A DNA stretch of 64,000 bases. Origin: Ascidia mentula (taxonomy: Eukaryota; Chordata; Ascidiacea; Phlebobranchia; Ascidiidae). This document shows positions 1 through 35,731 of this stretch, in pieces; position 1 is the stretch's first letter; every line of letters starts with the position of its first letter. The stretch is from the NCBI GenBank assembly GCA_947561715.1, contig OX387204.1:15939001-16003000 (forward strand). Reading direction: 5' to 3'. The notes beneath the pieces are model-generated. The model saw only the letters and a list, made by a program, of their open reading frames with translations, was not told the DNA's origin and searched no databases. A program made the translations under genes and the position numbers.

Positions 1-71
1 TTCGCTTATTTTATTTTCATCACTCGACGTCTCACTGTATACCAAGGGGTAAAGTATATGTTTATTCCCAG

Positions 72-22973
<22,902 letters not shown>

Positions 22974-23932
22974 TCGTCCGCGTTCCTTATAATTTTCCGA
23001 TTTTGAATCGGCCTGCCTGTGGGGACGTACCCTGTGGGAAAGTCCCTGTAATTTGCTTCGGTGCACAAACTTTTTGCGGTACTAATCAGTTTGGTAGCAA
23101 AAAAACATCCCATGCCATTCCATATTTGCTGCTAAACGTTGATGAATTTTCCCATTGCAATAATGCTGTGTATATAATTTTAGTCGTGCTACAATGATCT
23201 GACAGATATATGATATACAAAAATATTGTTTGTGTATATTGGATTATATTGTTTTGTGAACTGCAGCACTTGGGCTTCTGTCGTCATTGTATCCCCATGT
23301 GTATTGGGTGTCATTGTGTAACAGAAATTGAACCTATTGCGCATAATAAACAAATGACATTTACCATGCTCACTTTTGTGTTAGACGTCCTGGTCATTTT
23401 TAGGCCGATCTCAAGGGTGTGAGTTGGATATCAAAACAACCAATTTACTTACAATTCTCAGAATAAACTGTTCAGCACTATGGCCCAGTCTTTTTGCTCT
23501 CAAAACACCCATGTTTTTGCTGCAGTTACACACAATTTTGAAGGCACTAAATAGTGTATACAGAGCTGCCATCCACTAAATATGCAAAATCAAAGCCAAA
23601 TTTACTTATTTCTTTACACAAAATCTGGGGTGCAACGTATTCAAGTCTAGGTGCTTTTTACTGGAGGTGGTGACCCACACAAAATACTGCTAAGTTTTTG
23701 ATAAATAATCAGTCAAGCATGGTTTCAAACACTTAACATTGTCAGCAGCAAAAACAGTTGCACATATTTTGTGTTCAGCAACATGGCACAACAGAATGAC
23801 CATAATGCTTAAAACAAGTTCAAAATAACAGAATTACTGACACAAGCTAAACAGCTGAAAACATGAAAAATTCTGATCAATGCAATATTTTAACAAATCA
23901 TGGAACTGTGCATTATGAAAATAATATTACAT

Positions 23933-25456
23933 TTAAATGCAATCTTCAACGTCACTCATGCAATTAACATCATAAATTAGTTTGACATTTAAATTATTAT
24001 CTGTCACATAGTTATGCAATTGAATAAAATGTGAACAGTGAATATCTTGACATTCCATGAAAGTGATTTTAGAAAGATTCCCTTCGCGCAAAACCAGATC
24101 CCATAATGTTTCAGAACTTACACATTTAGAATCACTAACATCGAGATGCTCCAACGATTCTAGATGCCCATGTTCCAATGCTTCCTGTAGGAGTTGGTTA
24201 ATACCTGGGTGTGGCATTGCATTAATTCTGGCCTCAATTAGGGTCTTACGCGACCCAGCAAATATCTGTTTCAACACAGAGATATCAGAACTGCAGACAT
24301 TGTTATTCCCAAAGCCAAAGTGCAAAGACATTATTTCAAGTTTGGACCACGGAGAATGATTCAGGACACGATTAGCTTGAAATGCCTCAAAAGAATCTCG
24401 CACATTAACAACAGTTTCATCAACACAATGCATGCTCAATTGCATGGTTACTAAATTGGGACACTCTTTTCCAATATATTCAATGTAAGAAAAAGGTGCA
24501 TTCCAGTCAACATTTAGAGACATGAGGCAACTACCCCGCACACTGATAATATCAAACATTTCAATATCCATTGGGTGTGACATATACTGCATAGAAAGGT
24601 GTTTAAACTGGGGAAGGCATGCCATCACTTTTGAAAAGTCCACTGAACCCTTCAAATCCGTCATGGGTATTGGAAATTCATAGACAAGTCCAGTCAATGC
24701 AAACATGTGAGTGTAGTTGGTCTCTTCACAAATCTGAATGACTGCTTTCCAAAGTTCTGCATGTCCTAAAGTTGTTATTTTTGGGCACCAATCAGATAAT
24801 ATATTTTTCAGTAATTGACCTTCATCTTCACCAGGGGAGTTAAACCATGTCATGTGCAACACCTTTAAAGTTTCAGAAACATCAGTATATTGTTGTTCTT
24901 CTGTGCTTTCGTCTGTTCTAAAAAGCTTTCTTACTTTACTTGCTGCCAATCCATTGGTATGTGAAATATTTAACACAAGGAGCTTTTTACAATACAGACC
25001 AATGGACTCCATGACTTTACCATCCATTTTTGTATGACTTATATCCAAGTTGGTGAGGCTGGCTCCAAATTTTTTTACCAGCTCCACAATTTTTCTGCTT
25101 GAAATACGATTACAGGAATCCAAGTTTACAGAATTTAAATGGTCACATCTCTCTATTGTGATATCAATAAGCTCATTCGTGACGTGTTTAGGTGCCATAG
25201 AAAGGTCTAGTTCAACGAGAAATGGGGTGATAAGCAAATGGAGATGAAGCTTTTTTAGCTTTCTTCTCGCGTGCATTGCCTGTAAGATCTTTTTCAGACA
25301 TATGGTGTCCAAGTAATGAAACGGCCCAATAACAAATTTTAACTTGTGATTTGCGAACTTTTCCCGAAAATCGGCACACCACAAATTGTCCATGTTGTCC
25401 GCAATACTGGCAACACAAAGGTCGCCAAGTTTTTCTGTGTACTTGTGCAATGGCAT
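23933..25456 (-). CDS. Intronless leucine-rich-repeat protein with BC-box-like N terminus
   Basis: A single-exon frame of 507 aa. The first ATG in frame gives MPLHKYTEKLGDLC; an upstream TGA near 25.49 kb closes the frame, and the codons between lack an ATG. The body is built of irregular AMN1/ZYG11-style LRRs (LNSVNLDSCNRISSRKIVELV, LTNLDISHTKMDGKVMESI, LLVLNISHTNGL, LEHLDVSDSKCVSSETLWDL). Residues 10-18, LGDLCVASI, fit the elongin BC-box pattern L-x3-C-x3-[AILV]. I see no canonical F-box, signal peptide or membrane segment. A role as a cullin substrate receptor of the ZYG11/PRAME kind is an inference. It converges with neurobeachin and is divergent to the RhoGAP gene. With no introns among intron-rich neighbours, it could be an old retrocopy that kept an intact frame. 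Confidence 0.9.
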   Translation of the reverse strand: MPLHKYTEKLGDLCVASIADNMDNLWCADFREKFANHKLKFVIGPFHYLDTICLKKILQAMHARRKLKKLHLHLLITPFLVELDLSMAPKHVTNELIDITIERCDHLNSVNLDSCNRISSRKIVELVKKFGASLTNLDISHTKMDGKVMESIGLYCKKLLVLNISHTNGLAASKVRKLFRTDESTEEQQYTDVSETLKVLHMTWFNSPGEDEGQLLKNILSDWCPKITTLGHAELWKAVIQICEETNYTHMFALTGLVYEFPIPMTDLKGSVDFSKVMACLPQFKHLSMQYMSHPMDIEMFDIISVRGSCLMSLNVDWNAPFSYIEYIGKECPNLVTMQLSMHCVDETVVNVRDSFEAFQANRVLNHSPWSKLEIMSLHFGFGNNNVCSSDISVLKQIFAGSRKTLIEARINAMPHPGINQLLQEALEHGHLESLEHLDVSDSKCVSSETLWDLVLREGNLSKITFMECQDIHCSHFIQLHNYVTDNNLNVKLIYDVNCMSDVEDCI

Positions 25457-26344
25457 TGTCACCTTTGCTGCCAATATATGACTAGTAGCACCTCAGAAAA
25501 CAATAACAAACCATGTAAACCTATTCACGTTGCCCGCACTATAAGTTTTCACATCATTAGGTTTTACCTCATCCGTTATTGCCGTAATTAAAAACGCATT
25601 TGCTAAAGTAACTTAAAAGTATCCATTACAGTTTTAAATTTTAGTTACATTTTCATGAATTTTTGTCAAACTGACAATAATAAACACCATATACAAAAAA
25701 ATTTCTTTTATTAGAATTCGAAAAAAAGATGTTTCTGCTAAATTTAAAAGGCGTGGGGTAATTTGGTGACAATTGTTAAATAAATTATAGCATAATTTAC
25801 AATACCAAATAATGTTATCATTAATCTAAAAATTGTTTATGTTATCGCTGTCGTCGGATGCGAGGAGGTAAAGGTATCGAACAATGGCAATTGGCAAACT
25901 GCTTCAAGCTTGAAGGGTTTGTTCGTGACAAAGCAAACAGTGAAATAACCTTTATGTTTCTTGTAAGTAGCGCGTAGTGTCACGTAGTTCAATATTACAG
26001 ATATATGCTGTGAAACAGTAAAAGTGCCAACACATTATGTGTAACGATACGATATAACATCAGTTTATACAGTGATAATAAAAACACTATAATAAATGGC
26101 GGAACAAGTCCCAACAACATAGTATAGGGATGGGATCATGCCTTATAATTTCAAATACGTCGGTTGGTATTAGGCTATTGTCATAAATGAAAGTCGAAGA
26201 TGTTCTGCATGTATAAATGTGATGGCTAGTTGGGTAATTTACTGATAATTCCTCTTTTTGTATGTTGTAGGAGAATTTTGAGAAAACTGTTGTCTTTATA
26301 TTCTTCAGTTCATTTAAAGCTCAGTTTCTGGGACAGATAAAAGA
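25457..26344. promoter_or_regulatory. Divergent intergenic region between LRR and RhoGAP genes
   Basis: An 888-bp AT-rich spacer between two outward-facing start codons (25456 minus, 26345 plus), so it probably holds both promoters. Two good acceptor-like sites just upstream of the RhoGAP ATG (ending 'gttgtag' about 26271 and 'ttcttcag' about 26311) could mark a 5' UTR intron or a spliced-leader site; tunicates use SL trans-splicing. Confidence 0.5.
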
Positions 26345-29300
26345 ATGTCTGCAAGTGAAGGACTTCTGGTTGATATTGTCGGCGAAAATCCAACAGAGGG
26401 AACTGAATTTTATTCCAATAAAACACAACAATGCGAAGATGCAGAAATGACTAAAGATTTGCAACAAGAAGTGAATAATGATCTTGGTATGTGATTCATA
26501 ATACATCAATTTTTTTGTTTATTGTAGCAGATAATATTCAACATTGATAAGGTAACATATATATATATATATATATATAATAAAGGGCCTATGCAGTGGG
26601 GCGATCCTGCCTTGCTATGCGAAAGCATGGTATTTCTTCTGCGTTAACAACTGTGTGCAGAATAATACCCAAAGCTCAATACAATGAAACACAACATTAC
26701 AGAGTAAATAAACATTCTTTCCACTATTGCCACCATTTAAAGTTGGAAGAAATCATTATTAATATTAACAAATGCTACCCAGTTGATTACTAATGTTAGA
26801 AAAGATAGATTTTAATGCAGAATTTGTAGCTCAAAGGTGTATACAACTGTAAGATAACTAAACTAATTTTCTTCAGTAATGATTAAGGAGCATTCGCTTC
26901 ACAATTTTACTATTTATGACATGACATGCTTGAAAAGAATGTGTTGTGGGATTGGGATATTATTTGTTTGTATTCTTTGCAGTGATTCACAATGTTGTGA
27001 TGGTTCACTGATTCATTAGAGGTTGTATATTCATGTTTGGCATTTAATTGAATAAGGAATTACTGTATATACATGAAATTGTTTCATGTTTTGAAAGTAA
27101 TGTTTAAAATGTCTATATTATATCTATTTATTGTGTAACCATGCAATGCCTTGTTACTTTCTCAGTGGTGTGCTTTTGTTTCCAGCAGATAAAGCATTGG
27201 CGCAATCAGGCTTTGTTTTCACTGTTCATTAATATTTCATATTCCTGAATTGTTGTAGCTGGACTGTCATCTATTCACTTAGAGCAAGCTTTATGGTAGT
27301 ACTAGCGACTGGGTATGCTTTTGCTGCATTTTTTTAATTTAAGTTTTCATAGGTTTTTTTACTTGGTTTTGAATGCAAAATTTGGATTGATGAAGCAGGT
27401 TTTGTCTTAACATTGTGGTGATGTTTGTTACAGTTAAATTGTTAGTTGAGACTGGTGGCAGTAAGTTGGTTTGGAAAATGGTGATAAAACATGTTTTGAA
27501 ATTTACAAAGCGGTTGACAAATTTTGATTCAATTTTAAATTTCATCACAAAATATCAGGATCCACCCTTGTTGTTAGTTAAGTAGTGATGTTTTTTTGAA
27601 TATGGGTGATTCCCCTATTTGCGCCACTTATACCCACGTTACGATGCGCTCGGCCGCCCTTGATTGGCTCCTTTACGATTATGACGCAGCGGGAAAGTCG
27701 ACGGAGCGAAACGCGTCCTCCGTCGCGAGGAAAGGAGAACAATAATCGCGTTTGTTTCGTTTCAGACACACGATACGTAGGTCAGCCCAGGAAATCGGTT
27801 TCTCTCTCTCTGTGTCTGACAACAACCGTCTGTTTCGCGAGGTTCCGAATGGTCTTGTTTGTTAAACGTAGTATGTTTGACTAAAACATTGTATACGGCT
27901 GTAATGATGTGTTGAAATTTTAATTTTTGGCAATTTTTAGGGCCATTGAGTCTTTGAAACGCGCTTGATCTGTAAGATGCATTAGATGGCAAGTATGGTC
28001 CCGTCTTGTTCGTATGCACATGTTACAGTGAAGACCCTCGGCGTTGACCACATCTATGTATGACATGTGTTAGCAACTAGGTTTAACATATTAAAAAACG
28101 AAGGAAGCGTGAAGATGGATAGGATTGTTGGTCTGTTTGCCTCCGATATTTTCAGAAGCAGTCTCCATAGTGCACTCAACGCGATTCGTGTTATTTGTCT
28201 TAATCAAACAAACCAGTTCAAAGAGTTTCTTGACGCTGGGCGAAATAGCCATTTGAAGCATTTGTTCATGCTTTGCAAGGACGGCGAGACAAGTTGATGA
28301 AAAACAGTCCGCACTGCTGCCAGTCTTTTGAGGTTGTAAAGATATCCTTAAGTGAAAGCAGTGTAAAACCATAAGGTTGTTAAATGCGCTGGGGCCTGCT
28401 GTGTTTGCTACCTTGGTAACGCAGGTAAACGTTTGTGTTGCGCTCGCTAAGCCTACTCTTCGGCCTTGTAATGTTTGACAAATTAACGATTTGGCGATCA
28501 CCCACCAAGTGCCTTTCTTGCCGGACTAATCCTGGCCTTTGCGTTACAAGGCACTTAAAAAACGAGTCTTGCTACGTGATTAACTGTGGTATTAAAACGT
28601 AGCATTGCGTGATTTTGTGCTCTGCCACACTTACTTTTATAGAACAACGTTATGACGTGGTTAAAATATGCAATTTTCGAAGGTGCGGCGCTGTGTTTTG
28701 TGGCTTTATTGTATAGGGCGTTTACAGACTCTGAATTGGCCTCTGGCGAAATGCGTCGGTAAATTGGGCGAATCTTGGCAGATGTTCTAGAGTTGAGGCT
28801 TTATTGATCTTACCTATGTATATTGCCAAGCTGTTACAATATCTTGTGTTAAAATAATGATATTACTGAAGGTGTCTCAGTGTGTAGCTTTATACTATGA
28901 AGACAGAAATCTATTGTTTGTTTAATATATGTAAGCATATGTAATAGGTATTTCTCACTTAAATATGTAAGAATGTTTAGGAATTACAGTTGTCTGTCAG
29001 AGAGTTTTACAGCACAAACTATTCTAAAAGCTTATTTTTTTCAGTAATTTATTTCATGTGAAATATGTAGATAAAAACAATAACAAAACAATTTATATAC
29101 TGAACTTTAAAATGTGTGGATCACCATCAGGGTGATGAAAAATGGGCATTTGTTGCTGTAAATCCTCATCAACCATCATTCCACTCGGTAAACATTTACT
29201 TGTGCCTGTTTAAACCACTATTTGGATTGATATACAGCAATCCTTAATCAATTTCAAATGTGTAAACATTTGGATGTTTAATAGGGACTACTTTAAGTTA

Positions 29301-32300
29301 TATATATTGTTGAGTTTTGACACATAAGGAACATGACTTTATTCACATTAGATCTATTGTGGCGGCATGTTACTCATGCGTTTCCGGGGTCATTTATTGG
29401 ACTTCACAATCCGTTGTGACCTTGTTTTTTAACGGTCATAAAATCGCTTTACTCAATTTAAACATATATATAATTTTGGGGGCTTTTTACGTATATCCAT
29501 GGTTGTGCGGACCCAATGATAATATACATATAATTAATTTTGCATTGACTTCTGCCCAATTTTTCTAAATTTTATTTATGTTTGTGACAGGTCTTGTTGA
29601 AAGTAGAACTACTCTTGGTAGCATCAATGGGAGCACAGAAGGGCAACAACCCAAAAAGGAAGCATGGCTTGATTCAGAGGCAGCTGCACGAGCCCAGTTC
29701 GCTGATGTTGCAAAATATAACATTGTTGAGGTCTGACCACAAATTGCTTCATTATTACTAAGTATAATGATTCATAATGTTTACACTTCCTTGTTCATAC
29801 CCACGCCAATCATTGTTAAGCTTGCTAAAAAATTAAGCTAGATTTGTGTGGAAATAATTGATGCATGGGAACTATTTTTTTTTAGGTATCGGGTGTGGAT
29901 AAAAGTGGAATGCCAGTGATATTGGTCAGTGCCACGAGACTTCCTTCTAACAAAGAACTCGACCAGAAGAAACTGCTCACGTAAATTTTTCTCTACTTCC
30001 TTTAAGATCCATATTCCATTTTTGGTTTGAAACTCTGCCATTTCACATGAGCCAAAATTATTGTTGAAATCTGATTTAACACTTTTAAACACACTCACTT
30101 AATATTTACAGAGTTTGATTAGTTTACATGTACGTTTGTTGTTGCACTTTTTGCACAATAGCTTGTTAAATTGGATAAAATGACTGTTGTGGTGCCATAT
30201 ACTGCATCAACTTTTACTGCTATGTACTGTATCCAAACTTTGATAGATAAACATACAAAGGAACTTGTTTAAAAAACTATTTTTTTGAAACTGAAAAAAA
30301 AGAATAACTTTAAAATCACACACTCAAAGTATTTGTAGGTAGAAAGGATAGTATTTAAGCAGTTAAAGCAAAGTCATGAAATTTTCATTTTCACCTGGGA
30401 CAGGAAATGTCATTTATCTTCATTTGGGTGCTGTCAGCTAATCCATTTTAATGCATAACAAATATTGTAAACACTAAAGGTATGAATACATTACAAACAA
30501 CTTTCTTACTAATTTTGTCAATGCAAAAGAAAAGTGTTTTCAGTGCAAGTTTATGACTTTTAGTTCCACTCAATGTGAAACATATCTGTTGTGCAGGTAC
30601 CTGAAGTTCTCACTGGACAAATATGTGGAATCTGATTACAGTGTGGTATATTTGCATTATGGTTTAACCAGCCTCAACAAACCGTCATTCGCTTGGTTGA
30701 GAGAGGCATACAGAGAATTTGACAGAAAGTAAGTTCTCTTACCTTAGTGTAAAACCATGAACTACAGAAATAATAAACACATTTTCGTAATCATTTTACT
30801 GTATTTTTTACATTTTTTTACAAGTTATTAAATTTTTGTGGATAAGTCACTATTATGTAACGTTTTTTACTGAACTAAAATGTACTGTTTATTATTTCTG
30901 TAGTGCATGACTTTTTTTACAGTGATGTAATTCACGCCAACATTTACTCCATTATCTGTCAGATATAAGAAAAACTTGAAGAAGTTGTACATCGTCCATC
31001 CAACCACCTTTATCCGTGTGTTAATGAACGTTCTAAAACCTCTGATCAGCGCAAAGTTCGGTCGTAAAGTGGAATATGTGAACTATCTCCACAACCTCGA
31101 CGAATATGTAAAGATAAGCCAACTTCCCATTCCAGAAGATGTATTAAAGTAATTTGTAGTTTGCTAAAGTTGTTTAATGTGTTAGTCTGGATTTTTTTGA
31201 ATGTCTTTTAACACCATTGATGTATCATATTGTGTTGCGGTATATGCACACAAACGACTTATTTGGGCAAATGATTTGGTTTTATATTTTGAAAGAAAAC
31301 ATCTCTTTTGTAAATATTATTTGTAAATTTTAATAATATTTACAAAAGAAAACAAATTGAAAAAAAAGAATGTTTATCGACACCTGTCGTTTTTGAAAAA
31401 TTTGATTTTTATGTACAGTCTGAAGATAAATATATATATTGTTATTTTAGGCATGATCGTGAATTAGTGCTCAAGAACCAAAAGTCTTCAGCAAGGCCAA
31501 AGGATGTCGCAGATAGTTACAAACCAGTAGAACCTCTTCCAACTCAACAGTTTGGGGTGTCCTTAAACTTGTACGTACATATTTTATGCATAATCAAGTG
31601 TAGGAACAGTTCAATCTATCTTAAAAAAGATAAGATTTGAATATTGGGGACAAGACTTATCATGAAAACCTGATTTACATTCTGATAATTAGCATTTACT
31701 TTTAATGGTTGCCCCAACCAAAAAATATTGTTTTTAAACCTGGTTATTGTTTCACTGCAGCTTAAAGGAAAACAACCCAGGTCTTTCCATTCCGAAGGTT
31801 ATGTACGAAACCATTACATATTTGAAAGAGAATGGTATGTTTTTTAATCAGTTTTAAAATTTTATTTCAAGTATATATTTGATGAAACTGTTTGCATGGT
31901 TACATGTTATTTTCATTCGTTTAGGACTCATGACAGTGGGACTTTTCAGAAGGTCTGCATCTGCGATTGCTCTTAAAGATGTCCAATCATTATATAACAG
32001 TGGAAAACCAGTAAGTGTCATTTGCATTTAATCAAGGATATTAATAATAGCTGGAGCATTGTATGTACTGCTCAAATGAACTATGACAACTAAAAAGGCA
32101 CTTCATTTGTAATGGGAAAGTGTATTATTTATGCAGTCATACTCAGGACCAGCCTACTGCAAAAGATGTTTACTTGGCAATCTTAGGCCCAGACATCATG
32201 TGCCTTGGCTTTGCCAGTGAATCATTTGTAATGGAGGTTCCATTATTCTTAGGTTGTGTATGAAGAGCCCCACCTAGCGGCTGTTACTTTGAAGACGTTT

Positions 32301-33410
32301 CTTCGACAGTTGCCAGAACCACTTCTTACTTATGACTTGTATGAGTACATACTTAATATAAACCGTAAGTAGAAACAAAAATTATACTGATTCAGTAGTT
32401 TCCATTGGAAGGTTCTATAGACTTCATGTAATATAAACAATAATTTTCACTTCTCTCTACCAAATAGTATGATTACCCTGAATAAAATGTCTCTAGCAGA
32501 CTTTTAAAACAAAAATACTAAAACGTTTTTAAGAATAGAATAGATGCCCATTGGTAATATATTGTAAAAAAGTTTTTTTTTTATTTGTAACAGCAAAATG
32601 TGCCTGTACTGCTCCATCAAAATATTGCCATTGTATTGACACATTTGCATTGCAAATAATATATGTTGTAACATTATGTTTCATAACCCTAGGTTTGCAA
32701 ACCCCCATGTTCATATCCAAAGCAACAATTGTTTTGGCATATATTACTAAACGACTGGCTGAACTCCAGACTTATCACAACAAGACTCTGTGACTTTAAA
32801 GTTTATGATTCACTGACTGCTAACCTTCTTGCAGATGTGGAGGCCGATACAAGAGTGCGAGTTGTGTCATCCTTGCTGCAAAAACTGCCGGCCGACAACC
32901 TCACAATCCTCAAGTACCTCATGGAGTTCTTGTCAGAGGTGGCAAACCAATCTGAAACCAATAAAATGACCAAAAGCAATCTGGCCGTGGTTTTCGGGCC
33001 AAACCTGGCCTGGTCACGTGACGAGGTAAGTTTGGTTGTAATGACTTCTCGTGGTATCTAGCTATCTGGCAATAATTTCACAAAAACAACGTTTTTAGAA
33101 CTGATAGGAAACGAATACTTCCAGTTAACCTGTTTTACTGTGATTGTTACTGGTTGATTTTGTTAAAACGCAGTTGCTTGAACAACGGCAATATTTAGTG
33201 ATCTTATTGACAAAAGTACGACACCAGCATAAAACATGGCCCCACCGATAATTAATCGAGATTCTGAAAAACGACGACCAGAAAAGCTGAATTTACGATT
33301 TATTTACGTCACAGGTTGCGTCACTTGTTGCCATGGGACCAATCAACACTTTCACAATGTTGCTGCTGGAGAACGCCGAACAGCTTTTCGCCGACGATTC
33401 CGAATGTTAA
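26345..33410 (+). CDS. ARHGAP1/8-like: SEC14/CRAL-TRIO-RhoGAP protein, ARHGAP1/ARHGAP8 type
   Basis: Exons 26345-26486, 29591-29730, 29886-29980, 30597-30728, 30963-31148, 31451-31570, 31761-31834, 31925-32010, 32253-32364, 32835-33025, 33315-33410; 457 aa, complete (human ARHGAP1 is 439 aa). The N-terminal about 90 residues are acidic and unconserved. The CRAL-TRIO/SEC14 domain follows ([53 protein letters not shown]), then the linker [10 protein letters not shown] and the RhoGAP domain ([21 protein letters not shown] to the C terminus). The arginine finger is R305 in [25 protein letters not shown] and [17 protein letters not shown] are also family hallmarks. The protein is expected to stimulate GTP hydrolysis on Cdc42/Rho at membranes. 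All exon joins keep frame. Confidence 0.96.
26487..29590 (+). other. RhoGAP first intron with a GC-rich island
   Basis: The 3.1-kb first intron is mostly AT-rich, with a TA microsatellite near 26.56 kb and a fragment of repeat family A near 26.59 kb. The stretch about 27.60-28.56 kb is distinctly richer in GC and CpG, and includes an inverted CCAAT box (attggctcc, about 27664) and a CRE-like tgacgc. It could be an alternative promoter or hold a separate small gene: a 60-codon frame from ATG 28115 in good context and a longer antisense frame overlap there, neither recognisable. Confidence 0.4.
26556..26579. repeat. TA microsatellite
   Basis: A short run of alternating T and A (about 24 bp) in the first RhoGAP intron. 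Confidence 0.85.
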
Positions 33411-34221
33411 TTGTGACGTCACGGACAATTTTCTTGTGTCTGGTGATGCTGATGACGTCACGCGATCTTTAGCTCCGCTGCTTAGTCCGCTTTTTATTTC
33501 TTCAGCACTTTCTTCTACGTCACTGTGTCGTGTTGATGACGTCAATAAGTGTTAGTCATCCGGTAGCAACGTGATCTGGTTTCCGTTAATGTTGAAAATT
33601 GTGTACGATTAAGTTTTTATAAACGCCAACATTCTGTTTATGGAGTAAGTTGAACTTTCGTGGGTCGATTTTTTTCATTCAAAATTTACAACAATCAGCC
33701 AAACACGTGTATGTGCTGCTCGGTTTTACAATTGGTGATTACCAGCTCTGTGTGTTACTGTACGTCGTAAATCACTCACAAAATAACTAGTTTTCAGTTT
33801 TATGAAACGAGTTAACCCGGTTGTAACCACTCACGGCATGCGTATTTGTCAAGTGCAATTTACTGCGTTTATTGTTCCGTGTTCCTCTGAATACATTCGC
33901 TCCTATATCAACTGTAACATTTATGCGGACATTTCTATCACATGATTGTTTCAATCGACACCGAAATAGGTTCACGAAATTTGATTTCTTCGATTATATT
34001 TATTTAAAGACCAATTGTTCTTTTCCAACCGACGACGCTTTTGCTTCATGGTCCTCCTTTGCTTCTGTGCGAATTCACTGCATGGGAACATTTAAATGGC
34101 GAATATTTAATTCTTTCCATTGCTGGCGGTGGATGGGGTAATTTTGCGGAAATGACGATTGTTTACTATCTTGTGTGTCGTCGTGCGAATAAACTTAAAT
34201 CGTGACAAATCGGTTCCATGT

Positions 34222-34478
34222 ACAACCGATGGCGATCAGTGAGCTGCAGAGAGTGCAAGTTGTTTCGACCTAACACTTCATCAGTGCAGTGTTGGTCAAA
34301 GAGTCCAGTAGGTTTCAAGTAATTAGGCAGAAAGTTTGCGACAACCGCCGATCCGTTAGGTGCCAAACCATGAGGGCGAAACACATACAGTATGGCTGGC
34401 TGTTAAGCTCACAAGACCGTCCGTGGTCAACAACTGCACTGATGAGACCTGATAGGTCAAAACAGCCTGAACTGCCTC
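34222..34478. repeat. Degenerate hammerhead-family inverted repeat
   Basis: The left end on the minus strand has CTGATGA, a ggtcGAAAC block and a TGCAGCTCA arm. The right end on the plus strand has 'ctgcactgatgagacc' and 'aggtcaaaacag', in which the GAAA box is changed. Layout resembles the inverted copies at 16.7 and 36.9-37.2 kb, but the body between the ends has diverged. Confidence 0.6.
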
Positions 34479-34619
34479 CGAATCAGTTGTGTTCTTCTGT
34501 GGAACTTCCTCGTCGCTCGTTTAAGACAGAAAGCAACCTCATTTATGTCCGCTATAAACTGGTTTGTTTGAAGCAAATTACGAAAAGTTTATAATGTTTC
34601 ACCTATTTTTTTATTTTTT

Positions 34620-34765
34620 TGACCACACCGGGCTTTAAACCCAGGATATCGTGGACACGAATCCCGATCAGGTTTCTTCTTGGAGTATGGGTCGGGCGCT
34701 TGACCAATGCTGCCAATCATGACCCCCGATTGTGACGTATTCAATGTAATGTGATAAATCACAAG
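34620..34765 (-). repeat. Possible tRNA-derived SINE fragment
   Basis: On the minus strand, 'ggtcaagcgcccgac' followed about 45 bp later by 'gggattcgtgtcc' resembles the spacing and sequence of worn A and B boxes of a tRNA-derived promoter. No intact tRNA cloverleaf can be formed. Confidence 0.35.
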
Positions 34766-35731
34766 CATGGCGCGTATGAAAGTGTCAAATATAAAGGCAC
34801 ATGATAGAAAAACATCAATTGCGGTTGATACAATGCTAAAAGTAAAGCACAATGTACGGATTAGTTGATCCAGATGCGGTAAAACGCATGACGAACACAA
34901 ATACAAAGCATGGACAGCGCAAAACACAAAACTGCATGACGAGTTCAAAGCTACAATAAAACGAGGAGAGACGCAAAAGTAACAGCGAGGAATGTATTGT
35001 ATTCACAATCGATAATGTATAGTTATGACCAATTGATAAAACGCAGCGGGCCATCGGTTGCTAATTAGAGCAATAAAATCATGTACAAACTGAGATTTCA
35101 TCCTTATCACTAGTGAATGCAGTGAATGCCATAAAACGATCTAAAACGAATCAAGAACAAAGATAAGGAAGGGGCAAATTTGCTGAAATAGGAAAACGAT
35201 TGCCAAGGCAAAAATGCAATAATTTTTTGTTTCGTGCTCATTATTCAGTGTCAAAACTGCCCCATAGGAAGAAAATGGTTGGGGCGGTCTTTGGCAAGCT
35301 TCACCGATGTTATCAAATCGGAGACCGCGCTAAGAAAGCACTACACCAAGATTTGATGAACTGCAGTTATAACACCACTATTTAGTGGTTCATACACAAA
35401 CCCAGCATTTCGTGTCACCTCAGTTGCTCCGAAGAACGATTTCCGTGGCGTTTGATTGTGGGTTAAATTTAAGTAAAAAAATGCAGGTACATATAAAAAC
35501 GCTAGGTGGTTACAGTCTTACTTCAACACTAGAAGTAAACATAATGTTCGGTTTGCTATTTGGTCTGTTCACAAAACAAAAAGAGAATGTTGCAAAGACT
35601 ACTATATACAAGAAAATTTTGGCAATGTTTGTGAATAACATGAAGTTTGCTTCTGATTTTTGCACATGTAAGACACGTTATATGACAGTTTAATTTACAA
35701 CAACTGCGTGCAAACAGCCGCGTTCAGAAAA

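Larger units (their letters stand above)
33411..35731. other. Intergenic region between convergent RhoGAP and ZIP genes
   Basis: Contains the 3' UTRs of both genes, a degenerate hammerhead-type inverted repeat (34.22-34.48 kb) and a SINE-like tract (34.62-34.76 kb). No coding exon is supported. A minus-strand stretch near 34.9 kb reads FELVMQF, reminiscent of FKLVMQF in the ZIP gene, but the match is too short to call a duplicate exon. Confidence 0.6.

Noticed and set aside
34222-34478. Active hammerhead pair
   Set aside because: One end has a changed GAAA box and the other cannot form a convincing stem III, so it is listed only as a degenerate repeat.
34836-35054. Possible duplicated ZIP transmembrane exon (FELVMQF)
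   Set aside because: Only about 24 bp align with the true exon at 39.5 kb; the rest diverges, so chance is as likely.
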